From the NCBI GenBank assembly GCA_030633015.1, contig DAOVTR010000052.1, positions 1 through 8,727 of the forward strand: a stretch of 8,727 nt of DNA, in the 5' to 3' direction. The position numbers and the translations under genes were made by a program. The notes beneath the pieces were generated by a model. It saw only the letters and a program-made list of their open reading frames with translations, did not search any database and was not told the origin of the DNA. This DNA comes from Bdellovibrionales bacterium. Its GTDB lineage: Bacteria > Bdellovibrionota > Bacteriovoracia > Bacteriovoracales > Bacteriovoracaceae. The first letter of the stretch is position 1. Each line of letters opens with the position of its first letter. Positions 1-5,452 of the stretch are shown here, piece by piece.

Positions 1-1215
1 AGGACTGAAAATAATCTTATTATCCTCTTCCCATAAAATAACTAACAACTGCTCAAGAGATCCTTCTGGTAAATTATTATCTCCATCTAATTGCAACACA
101 CTTTTTTGGTTTTTAAATGGAAAGAAGTAAACTTTTTTTCCATCCATACTTAATGATATAGAAACAATATTTCTCTCATATATATCTCGACTATCATACT
201 CAGTAATAACCGATAAAATATCGCACTTTTTAATTGTTTTAATTATTTCTGAAAAAAACTTCATATCTCCAACAACTTGACTCTCAAAGAGATGAGACTC
301 TTGCGTTTGAGGCCCTTGAAATTGTTCTTGAGTTTCTCTAATCTCTGCCTGCTCAGAATTATCCGCAATATCTTTGATTTTTTTTACCGTTGATTTAAAA
401 CCTAATTCGTGCAAAAAATCATATAACAGTGCTCCTGGTTGAAAGAGATACTGTGTTTGGCTTCCTGTCACTCCCAGATCTAAATCAGTTTTTATTTGAA
501 TTAACTTCTTAGATAAAAGCCCCTCATCTAAATAATTTTCAAAAGCATTAATTAATTTTTTACCCTTAAACTCATTTTTATGAGCGATACACCTTTCAAA
601 CGTTTTAAATTCACCAAGAAGCTTAGAAGCTCCTTTTGCCCCAATACCTTTCATCCCTGGAATATTATCTGAACTGTCACCAACCATTGAAAGGTAATCC
701 ACAATCTGATCAGGCCAAACGCCCATTTTCTCAAAAACCTTATCTCTGTCGTAAATAATATTTTTCATAGTATCTAACACTTTGACCTTATCATTTACAA
801 ACTGCATTAAATCTTTATCACCTGTTGCTATATAAATTTCATCAAACTCATCTTCCCACTGAGTAACAGCACTGCCAATAACATCATCAGCTTCATAATT
901 ATTCATTGCTAATGTTGCAATATCTAATTTATTCATTAATTTCTCTACAAGTGCAAATTGAGGTTTTAACTCATCAGGAGGTTCACTGCGATTTGCTTTG
1001 TATTGCTCATACATCTCTTTTCGAAATGTACCTTTCCCAGTATCTCTTGCAATAAAAAGATGTGTTGGCCTATAGGTGGACAACAGCTTTAGCATCATAG
1101 ACAAGACGCCATGAACAGCATTTACGGGGGTTCCATCAGGAGCATTTAAAAGCCGAATCGCATAAAAAGCTCTAAAAATAAAATTACTAACATCTACTAT
1201 AATTAATTTTTTCAT
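1..1215 (-). CDS. polA: DNA polymerase I, N-terminal part (cut by the window edge)
   Basis: The first 405 residues of DNA polymerase I, the repair and Okazaki-fragment-processing polymerase. The rest lies beyond the left edge. Residues 1-280 form the 5'-3' flap exonuclease, with the metal-binding acidic residues D8, D58, E108/D110/D111, D133/D135 and D180/D183 in their usual contexts (for example EADD, ATGDKD, GDSSDNIPG). A helix-hairpin-helix follows at about 187-200. A Gln/Glu-rich linker (about 283-315) leads into the 3'-5' exonuclease fold at about residue 330. That fold makes this PolA rather than a stand-alone Xni-type nuclease, which would end near residue 290. The first proofreading motif, normally DxE, reads I337-T-E339, so the catalytic Asp is missing and proofreading is probably lost, as in Taq and Bacillus enzymes (inference). 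The ATG overlaps the stop of the upstream RDD gene as ATGA with no clear Shine-Dalgarno sequence, which suggests translational coupling. Confidence 0.96.
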   Translation of the reverse strand, partial: MKKLIIVDVSNFIFRAFYAIRLLNAPDGTPVNAVHGVLSMMLKLLSTYRPTHLFIARDTGKGTFRKEMYEQYKANRSEPPDELKPQFALVEKLMNKLDIATLAMNNYEADDVIGSAVTQWEDEFDEIYIATGDKDLMQFVNDKVKVLDTMKNIIYDRDKVFEKMGVWPDQIVDYLSMVGDSSDNIPGMKGIGAKGASKLLGEFKTFERCIAHKNEFKGKKLINAFENYLDEGLLSKKLIQIKTDLDLGVTGSQTQYLFQPGALLYDFLHELGFKSTVKKIKDIADNSEQAEIRETQEQFQGPQTQESHLFESQVVGDMKFFSEIIKTIKKCDILSVITEYDSRDIYERNIVSISLSMDGKKVYFFPFKNQKSVLQLDGDNNLPEGSLEQLLVILWEEDNKIIFSP

Positions 1216-1709
1216 AAGGGATTTGACTCAAAAATCTTTTCTTTAGAATTGGATTTCTGAGTATTTTTATTGCCAGAACTACCTGCCATTACTGTTGTAT
1301 CTGACATAACATCACCTAATCGATTTCCTGAGTCAAGACTATAAATGAGATAAATTTCAAGCAAAACAAAAGGAACTCCTACCAAAAGTGCAAAGAAAAA
1401 ACCCCAAAGAGGTATTATTGCAAAAACAAGAGGAATAATAATTGGCAAATTTCGAATTGTAGATTGCTTTATAGAGCACGATGATCCATCTTCTGTTGAG
1501 ATAACTTTAAATCCCATAAATTTTTTCCCTACAGATTGACCTAACTGCAATGAATCAGAAAAAATCATATATACGACAGCAAGAATAATGCCTACTGGAT
1601 AAAGAAAAAAAGATAAAATTAATACAATAAACATATCGATAGATTTAGCTATTAATCGTGTTAAACGACTAACTTTCATTGTATTTTTTAATAGATACTT
1701 TCGTTCCAT
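1212..1709 (-). CDS. RDD family integral membrane protein
   Basis: A 165-residue membrane protein of the RDD family (PF06271). The family signature is visible: R18 and D25 at the start of the first hydrophobic segment, the motif GQSVGKKFMGFKV at 57-69 just after it, and a C-terminal RLGD motif at 130-133. Hydrophobic segments lie at about 26-50 and 88-124, the latter long enough for a hairpin. The C-terminal tail (about 142-165) is polar and Ser/Asn/Lys-rich. RDD proteins are small membrane proteins, some linked to cation/proton exchange; the substrate here is unknown. It is the first gene of a two-gene unit with polA, sharing a 4-bp ATGA overlap. Co-transcription with polA does not by itself imply a joint function. 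The ATG at 1709 has only a weak purine-rich ribosome site. An internal ATG at 1679 (M11) is an alternative start that keeps the whole RDD domain. Confidence 0.87.
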   Translation of the reverse strand: MERKYLLKNTMKVSRLTRLIAKSIDMFIVLILSFFLYPVGIILAVVYMIFSDSLQLGQSVGKKFMGFKVISTEDGSSCSIKQSTIRNLPIIIPLVFAIIPLWGFFFALLVGVPFVLLEIYLIYSLDSGNRLGDVMSDTTVMAGSSGNKNTQKSNSKEKIFESNPL

Positions 1710-1719
1710 ACTTTTTCTT

Positions 1720-1747
1720 TATATAATACCCTTTAGCGATTAAACAA
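1720..1747 (-). promoter_or_regulatory. Weak sigma70-like promoter candidate for the RDD-polA unit
   Basis: On the minus strand TTGTTT (1747-1742) and TATATA (1725-1720) are separated by 16 bases. The expected start point would lie only a few bases before the ATG at 1709. Either the leader is very short or translation begins at the internal ATG at 1679. In DNA this AT-rich such matches arise by chance. Confidence 0.25.
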
Positions 1748-1751
1748 GAAT

Positions 1752-1780
1752 TTTTCTTTAAATTACCTATTTAAGAAAAT
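1752..1780. repeat. AT-rich imperfect inverted repeat in the divergent promoter region
   Basis: TTTTCTTTAAAT (1752-1763) and ATTTAAGAAAAT (1769-1780) are inverted copies apart from one extra T in the left arm, separated by a 5-base loop. It lies between the divergent RDD and trxA genes, a reasonable place for an operator, but the arms are almost all A/T and could be chance. Confidence 0.25.
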
Positions 1781-1836
1781 CATTACAACTCACAGCACAA
1801 CATCGTGTAATTTTTTAAATATACACACTATTCAAA

Positions 1837-1865
1837 TTAAATTATATATTATAAAAGTTTATACT
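1837..1865 (+). promoter_or_regulatory. Promoter candidate for trxA-gmhA
   Basis: TATACT at 1860-1865 matches a -10 box at five of six positions. TTAAAT at 1837-1842, 17 bases upstream, is a poor -35. Transcription would start near 1872, leaving a short leader that still contains the strong ribosome site AAGGAG at 1877-1882. The assignment is tentative because the surroundings are very AT-rich. Confidence 0.3.
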
Positions 1866-1888
1866 TTGATAATCAAAAGGAGTTCAAT

Positions 1889-2212
1889 ATGGGAACAATT
1901 AGTCATGTAAATCAAGATCAATTTGATCAAGAAGTTTTAAAATCTGATACAACTGTCATTGTAGACTTTTGGGCAGAATGGTGTGCGCCATGTAGAGCAC
2001 TCGGTCCTCTTCTAGAAGAAATCGCAGAAGAACTTGGTGACAAGGTGAAAATTGTAAAACTTAATGTAGATCAAAATGGAGACATCGCTCAAAAATATGG
2101 AATACGTGGTATTCCTACAATGATGTTTTTTAAAAATGGAGAGGCAGCAAAAACTTTAGTTGGTCTTCAACCTAAAGCTGAAATTGTTAAAAGCATTGAA
2201 GAGCTTGCTTAA
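1889..2212 (+). CDS. trxA: Thioredoxin
   Basis: A 107-residue cytoplasmic thioredoxin, the usual length for the family, which reduces disulfides in target proteins and is itself recharged by thioredoxin reductase. The active site is W31-C32-A33-P34-C35, the buried acid is D26, and the cis-proline is P76 in GIRGIPT. No signal peptide is present, so it should act in the cytoplasm. The active site carries Ala where the commonest form has Gly (WCGPC). The ATG is preceded by AAGGAG at 1877-1882 with a 6-base spacer, the best ribosome site on this side of the window. The stop codon abuts the gmhA start with no gap, so the two genes are surely co-translated from one mRNA. Confidence 0.97.
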   Translation: MGTISHVNQDQFDQEVLKSDTTVIVDFWAEWCAPCRALGPLLEEIAEELGDKVKIVKLNVDQNGDIAQKYGIRGIPTMMFFKNGEAAKTLVGLQPKAEIVKSIEELA

Positions 2213-2797
2213 ATGCAAAAAGAAATTCAAATCCTAGTTGATGAAAGCCTCAAAATAGGACAAGAATTTTTTAGTAGTTCTAAAACTCTTGATTTAATGA
2301 ACCAATCTATTAAACAATTAGTTTTTAGTTTCGATAACAGTGGAACTGCCATTTCTTGTGGTAATGGTGGTTCTATGTGTGATGCCATTCATTTTGCCGA
2401 AGAACTCACCGGAAGATTTATCAAAGAAAGAGCACCTCTGCCTGCAGTTAGTATTAGTGATTCAGGGCATATTAGTTGCGTTGCAAATGACTATGGTTAC
2501 GAGAATATTTTTTCAAGATATATTGAGGCCTTTGGCAAAAAAAACGATACTCTGCTTGCTATCTCTACCAGTGGAAATTCAAAAAATGTTATTAATGCAT
2601 GCAAAATTGCTAAAAGCAAAAAAATTAAAATAATTGGTCTTTTAGGAAAAGACGGTGGGGTATTAAAAAACTTTGTAGATATTCCAATTATTGTGCCTTC
2701 TAAAAAAACAGAGCGAATCCAAGAAACTCATATCAAAATAATCCACCTTTTTATTAAAGGGGTAGAAAAGCAACTGTTCCCTGGGCTTTATTCTTAA
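2213..2797 (+). CDS. gmhA: Sedoheptulose-7-phosphate isomerase (GmhA, SIS domain)
   Basis: A 194-residue SIS-domain isomerase that converts sedoheptulose 7-phosphate to D-glycero-D-manno-heptose 7-phosphate, the first step in making the heptose of the LPS core. The sequence follows E. coli GmhA closely along its length: CGNGGSMCDAIHFAEELTGR at 49-68, the phosphate-binding STSGNS at 118-123, GKDGG at 145-149 and RIQETHIKIIH at 168-178. The metal/catalytic set is H60, E64, Q170 and H178, with the same spacing as in characterised GmhA enzymes. The cytoplasmic product implies a heptose-containing LPS and hence a Gram-negative outer membrane. The gene starts immediately after the trxA stop, with only a weak GAAGAG ribosome site inside trxA, so translational coupling is likely. 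The rest of the heptose pathway is not in the window. Confidence 0.95.
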   Translation: MQKEIQILVDESLKIGQEFFSSSKTLDLMNQSIKQLVFSFDNSGTAISCGNGGSMCDAIHFAEELTGRFIKERAPLPAVSISDSGHISCVANDYGYENIFSRYIEAFGKKNDTLLAISTSGNSKNVINACKIAKSKKIKIIGLLGKDGGVLKNFVDIPIIVPSKKTERIQETHIKIIHLFIKGVEKQLFPGLYS

Positions 2798-2808
2798 TAA
2801 TTATTAAG
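2793..2808. repeat. Perfect 16-bp palindrome across the gmhA stop codon
   Basis: CTTAATAATTATTAAG is its own reverse complement and spans the TAA stop of gmhA. It is almost pure A/T and is not followed by a T-run, so it is a poor intrinsic terminator. It may be a protein-binding site or chance. Confidence 0.4.
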
Positions 2809-2843
2809 TTAGGCAAAATATTCCCAATTTAAAAATTAACGTC

Positions 2844-2872
2844 TTACACTATTTTTAAATTACAATTAAATA
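2844..2872 (+). promoter_or_regulatory. Promoter candidate for the exbB-exbD-exbD operon
   Basis: TTACAC (2844-2849) and TAAATA (2867-2872) are 17 bases apart, which would start transcription near 2880, just ahead of the ribosome site AAGGAG at 2888-2893. A perfect TATAAT at 2879-2884 also exists, but its start point would fall inside the ribosome site, so it is less likely to serve this gene. Tentative. Confidence 0.3.
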
Positions 2873-2903
2873 ATAGAATATAATAATAAGGAGTTGTTTT
2901 TCC

Positions 2904-3563
2904 ATGGAAGGATCACTAATACAATCGACAATAAATTCACTGGCTGTTTTCATTACTGACGGTGGATATTTTATGGGAATAATCATTATCGTTTGGGCAA
3001 TTGGTATTGCCATTTCACTTGAACGTTTTTTAAAACTTTCATATAAATATGATGTTGATGGCCCATCTTTTATGAATGAACTTCAAAGATATATTTTATC
3101 TAATGACATTCAAGGGGCAATCAGGGCTTGTTCTGGAACGGTTGCAAGTCTACCCAAAGTTTTAAAAAGTGGACTGAAAAGAGCAAATTCGACTCAAATG
3201 CAAATGCAAAACGCAATTGATGCTACTTCCTTAGAAGTAATACCAAAACTAGAATTAAGACTAAATTACCTACAACTTATCGCGAGCATATCGACCCTGT
3301 TTGGACTATTGGGAACAATTCAAGGATTAATACAATCATTTGCAGCTGTTGCAAATGTTGATCCTGCTCAAAAAGCAGAACTACTTAGCCTTGGAATTTC
3401 AAAAGCCATGAACACCACTTATTTTGGCCTTCTTTCAGCTATTTCTATTATGATTTTTCATACTTTTTTATCAAGTAAAGCTGAAAAAATAATCAGTGAA
3501 ATTGATGAGTTTTCAGTAAAACTTCTTTATCTCATCGGAACGAAAAAAGAGAGTGAAAGTTAG
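2904..3563 (+). CDS. ExbB/TolQ/MotA-type proton channel protein (AglR-like)
   Basis: A 219-residue inner-membrane protein of the ExbB/TolQ family (PF01618), which forms the pentameric ring around an ExbD dimer and converts proton flow into mechanical work. Three membrane segments are seen at about 22-40, 122-147 and 171-190, with the family's large cytoplasmic loop between the first two. Hallmarks are TLFGLLGTIQGLI at 131-143 and the third-segment motif ISKAMNTTYFGLLSAI at 165-180, whose Thr residues (T138, T171, T172) sit where channel-lining threonines are found. Length and topology fit ExbB/TolQ rather than MotA. It heads an operon with two ExbD genes, the order known for aglR-aglQ-aglS of Myxococcus gliding, so an Agl-type motor is a better guess than TonB or Tol. 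The ATG at 2904 has AAGGAG ten bases upstream. Confidence 0.93.
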   Translation: MEGSLIQSTINSLAVFITDGGYFMGIIIIVWAIGIAISLERFLKLSYKYDVDGPSFMNELQRYILSNDIQGAIRACSGTVASLPKVLKSGLKRANSTQMQMQNAIDATSLEVIPKLELRLNYLQLIASISTLFGLLGTIQGLIQSFAAVANVDPAQKAELLSLGISKAMNTTYFGLLSAISIMIFHTFLSSKAEKIISEIDEFSVKLLYLIGTKKESES

Positions 3564-3579
3564 ATAGAGGATATATCGA

Positions 3580-4110
3580 ATGTATAATCTCCCAAGTAGA
3601 AGAAGAAGAAAAAATAACAAGAGAATTGTACCTAATTTAATTCCTGTACTTGATGCTGTATTTATTTTTATTTTCTTTCTTTTAATGTCTGCAAATTTCA
3701 CAAAAATATTTGAAATTCCAAGTAATGTTCCAATGGTATCAACAGAAGAACCTAAAAAAAATGAAAAACCACTTGCACTTACCGTAAAAATCAAGAATGG
3801 ATTTATTGAAATTTTTACCGGGGTACCTTCTAGAAGAATACATCAAATTGCAAATGTTTCAGATAAAATTCCAAATCTAGATCAGCTTCACAGCGTTCTC
3901 TTTAATATTAAAAAAAGCAATATCAAGGAAAAAACTGCTATTTTGGAGCCTATCGTTGATATTGAATACGATCTGATTATAAAAATAATGGACAGTATTA
4001 GACTGATAAATCATACCGATGAATCTCTTTATCGTAAGGATAAAGATGGAATCGATACAAAAGTAGAAGAGCTGTTTAATAATATTATATTTGGAAACAT
4101 CCAGAGCTAA
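3580..4110 (+). CDS. ExbD/TolR-type proton channel subunit, first copy
   Basis: A 176-residue ExbD/TolR family protein. An Arg/Lys-rich cytoplasmic tail (residues 7-15) precedes one membrane helix at about 20-39 (NLIPVLDAVFIFIFFLLMSA), with the proton-carrying aspartate at D25, the same number as in E. coli ExbD. The periplasmic part (about 65-142) has the family's mixed alpha/beta pattern, ending in a segment like the conserved 'D..Y..I...MD' stretch (D127-I-E-Y130 to M137-D138). A charged tail from about 145 to 176 goes beyond the usual ExbD end. It lies 16 bp after the exbB stop with a good ribosome site (GAGGA, 3567-3571) and 2 bp before the second exbD. It is clearly a different protein from that second copy, which suggests an ExbD heterodimer in the motor. 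Confidence 0.9.
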   Translation: MYNLPSRRRRKNNKRIVPNLIPVLDAVFIFIFFLLMSANFTKIFEIPSNVPMVSTEEPKKNEKPLALTVKIKNGFIEIFTGVPSRRIHQIANVSDKIPNLDQLHSVLFNIKKSNIKEKTAILEPIVDIEYDLIIKIMDSIRLINHTDESLYRKDKDGIDTKVEELFNNIIFGNIQS

Positions 4111-4112
4111 CT

Positions 4113-4625
4113 ATGAGAAGTACACGTTCAATTAGAAATCGAATTAGAAGAACCAAAATAGCCATGGTAGATTTGGATATTACTTCACTTCTAGATATTT
4201 TAGTTATCATGCTTGTTTTTTTGTTAAAATCTTATAACTCATCTGGAATTATTTTTAATGTTCCTCCTTCAGTTAAGCTTCCAATTTCACAATCACAAGA
4301 AATAAATACTTCTGGAACCATCGTTCAAGTCTCTCCCCGCAAAATATGGGTAGATGAAAAAATTGTTTTAGATAAAGACAAAGACAACGCCAATATATAT
4401 GATCAAAACAAAAGAAGAATAATCCCCCTCTATAATGAACTCATAAAAAAACGAGACCTCATAAAAGAGATTAAATACTCATCAAAAGATGCAAAAGATT
4501 TTACTGGAAGAGTAAATCTTGTTGTAGATAAGACAATTAAATACTCTGAAATTAAAAAAATATTATATACAACGGCAGAGGCAGGCTTCAGACAGTACAA
4601 GTTTATTGTACTTGGAGAAGAATAA
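4113..4625 (+). CDS. ExbD/TolR-type proton channel subunit, second copy
   Basis: A 170-residue ExbD/TolR family protein. A basic cytoplasmic N-terminus (six Arg and a Lys in the first 15 residues) leads into DLDITSLLDILVIMLVFLLK (20-39), with the conserved channel aspartate at D28. The periplasmic domain ends in VNLVVDKTIKYSEIKKIL and EAGF (134-159), the classic ExbD C-terminal signature, followed by FIVLGEE. A charged stretch at about 85-131 lengthens the middle compared with the ~140-residue E. coli ExbD. The gene starts 2 bp after the first exbD with no strong ribosome site, so it probably depends on translational coupling. It is the last gene of the operon and is followed immediately by the hairpin terminator. 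Paired ExbD genes after one exbB parallel AglQ and AglS in Myxococcus; which copy corresponds to which cannot be decided from sequence alone. Confidence 0.9.
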   Translation: MRSTRSIRNRIRRTKIAMVDLDITSLLDILVIMLVFLLKSYNSSGIIFNVPPSVKLPISQSQEINTSGTIVQVSPRKIWVDEKIVLDKDKDNANIYDQNKRRIIPLYNELIKKRDLIKEIKYSSKDAKDFTGRVNLVVDKTIKYSEIKKILYTTAEAGFRQYKFIVLGEE

Positions 4626-4626
4626 C

Positions 4627-4676
4627 TGGCCCTGACAACTTTCGTTAATCGATTGCCAGGGCCATGTTTATTTTGA
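4627..4676. terminator. Bidirectional hairpin terminator between convergent operons
   Basis: TGGCCCTG (4627-4634) pairs perfectly with CAGGGCCA (4657-4664), and three further pairs follow after one mismatch. It is the most G+C-rich stem in an AT-rich region. On the plus strand it starts one base after the second exbD stop and is followed by TGTTTATTTT, a standard intrinsic terminator. On the minus strand it follows the secreted-protein stop (4670-4668) but has a weaker T-run, so termination there may be less efficient. Confidence 0.88.
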
Positions 4677-5342
4677 TTTATCAAATACAGCAAAAACTCT
4701 AGTAATTTCACAAACTGATTCTATCTGTGGAGAACTAAAAATATTTTTTTTCTTATTATGTCTAACTCTTGCAAACAAAATGTTTTTATTATAATGATTA
4801 ATATCATCATCAATGGTTTTTAAATACCAGTTGCAGGAATCCTCTGCGCGTTGTTGATCATTAATTAACCGTGCATAAAACCTATATACCTGTGATTTTA
4901 GTGCAACACTATAACTTCTTTTTAGCATAGAACTACATTTATAGACTCTTTCAAGTTTTTTAGATTTAAACATACACCACTTGTGATCACAATCTGGAAT
5001 ACTGCCTCCAAAAACATATTTTTCATCTGATGTAAATCCATATAGCTTCATAAACATACTATATCCAAGCAGGTTATCATCAAATGAATAGGTACAATTG
5101 TCATAAAAATCAGATAATTTATCATTTAATTTATTTAAATCATTTTTAATAATATTGGAAGCCCTGGATTTCTTAGTGTATATAGAATCCAAAGTAACTG
5201 TTTGATCATTATTATATAAAAGCAAACTATCAACAACTTTAGTCTCTCCTGTGGGCAAAAATCCATAACTTAAAAATGTCTCATATGTACTGCCATAGCT
5301 AGATGAAATACAAATAAAACAAAATAACAAAATTTTCTTCAT
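4668..5342 (-). CDS. Secreted cysteine-containing protein of unknown function
   Basis: I do not recognise this 224-residue protein. It begins with a clear signal peptide: two lysines, a hydrophobic core (residues 4-12) and a likely cleavage near YG-S (17/18). The mature part has six cysteines (C83, C118, C123, C136, C170, C211), an even number that would suit disulfides in the periplasm or outside the cell. It is rich in Tyr, Asn, Asp and Lys, and there is no further membrane segment or lipobox. C118 and C123 lie in a CDHKWC cluster, which could be a disulfide loop or metal site. The start is well supported by GGAGG (5354-5350) seven bases before the ATG. A 103-bp gap from the FHA gene contains a TATAAT box, so it may have its own promoter. 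It ends at the shared terminator. Its location between the two halves of an envelope machine makes an accessory role possible, but this is guesswork. Confidence 0.82.
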   Translation of the reverse strand: MKKILLFCFICISSSYGSTYETFLSYGFLPTGETKVVDSLLLYNNDQTVTLDSIYTKKSRASNIIKNDLNKLNDKLSDFYDNCTYSFDDNLLGYSMFMKLYGFTSDEKYVFGGSIPDCDHKWCMFKSKKLERVYKCSSMLKRSYSVALKSQVYRFYARLINDQQRAEDSCNWYLKTIDDDINHYNKNILFARVRHNKKKNIFSSPQIESVCEITRVFAVFDKSK

Positions 5343-5423
5343 GCAAAAACCTCCACAAACTTATTTAAAAATACTTTAGACAAATCTACGAATAAATCAA
5401 TTCTGTTTGGATTATTTAAAAAG

Positions 5424-5452
5424 ATTATACGGTTTTAAATATATTTTAAAAC
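5424..5452 (-). promoter_or_regulatory. Promoter candidate for the secreted-protein gene
   Basis: A perfect TATAAT lies on the minus strand at 5429-5424, with a poor -35 (GTTTTA, 5452-5447) 17 bases upstream. It would give a leader of about 75 bases before the ATG at 5342. The -35 falls in the AT-rich inverted repeat that overlaps the FHA gene's stop codon. Confidence 0.35.
5432..5452. repeat. AT-rich inverted repeat across the FHA gene stop codon
   Basis: GTTTTAAA (5432-5439) and TTTAAAAC (5445-5452) are perfect inverted arms around a 5-base loop, and the TAA stop of the FHA gene (5448-5446) lies in one arm. With one G-C pair the hairpin is weak. On the minus strand a T-run (TCTTTTT) follows only several bases later, so it is a doubtful terminator and may instead be an operator for the downstream gene. 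Confidence 0.4.

Noticed and set aside
2340..2633. 97-codon plus-strand frame inside gmhA
   Set aside because: It is out of frame within a strongly conserved GmhA, with no domain or ribosome site.
2879..2884. Perfect TATAAT before the exbB gene as its -10 box
   Set aside because: The start point would fall on the ribosome site AAGGAG (2888-2893), removing it from the transcript, and no suitable -35 sits 16-18 bases upstream.
3513..3794. 93-codon minus-strand open frame opposite the exbB/exbD junction
   Set aside because: It lies antisense to two strong ExbB/ExbD genes. Its hydrophobic run is the mirror of the ExbD membrane helix codons, and no ribosome site is seen.
4430..4711. 93-codon minus-strand open frame across the end of the second exbD
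   Set aside because: It runs through the terminator hairpin and is antisense to conserved ExbD sequence, so it is a shadow frame.
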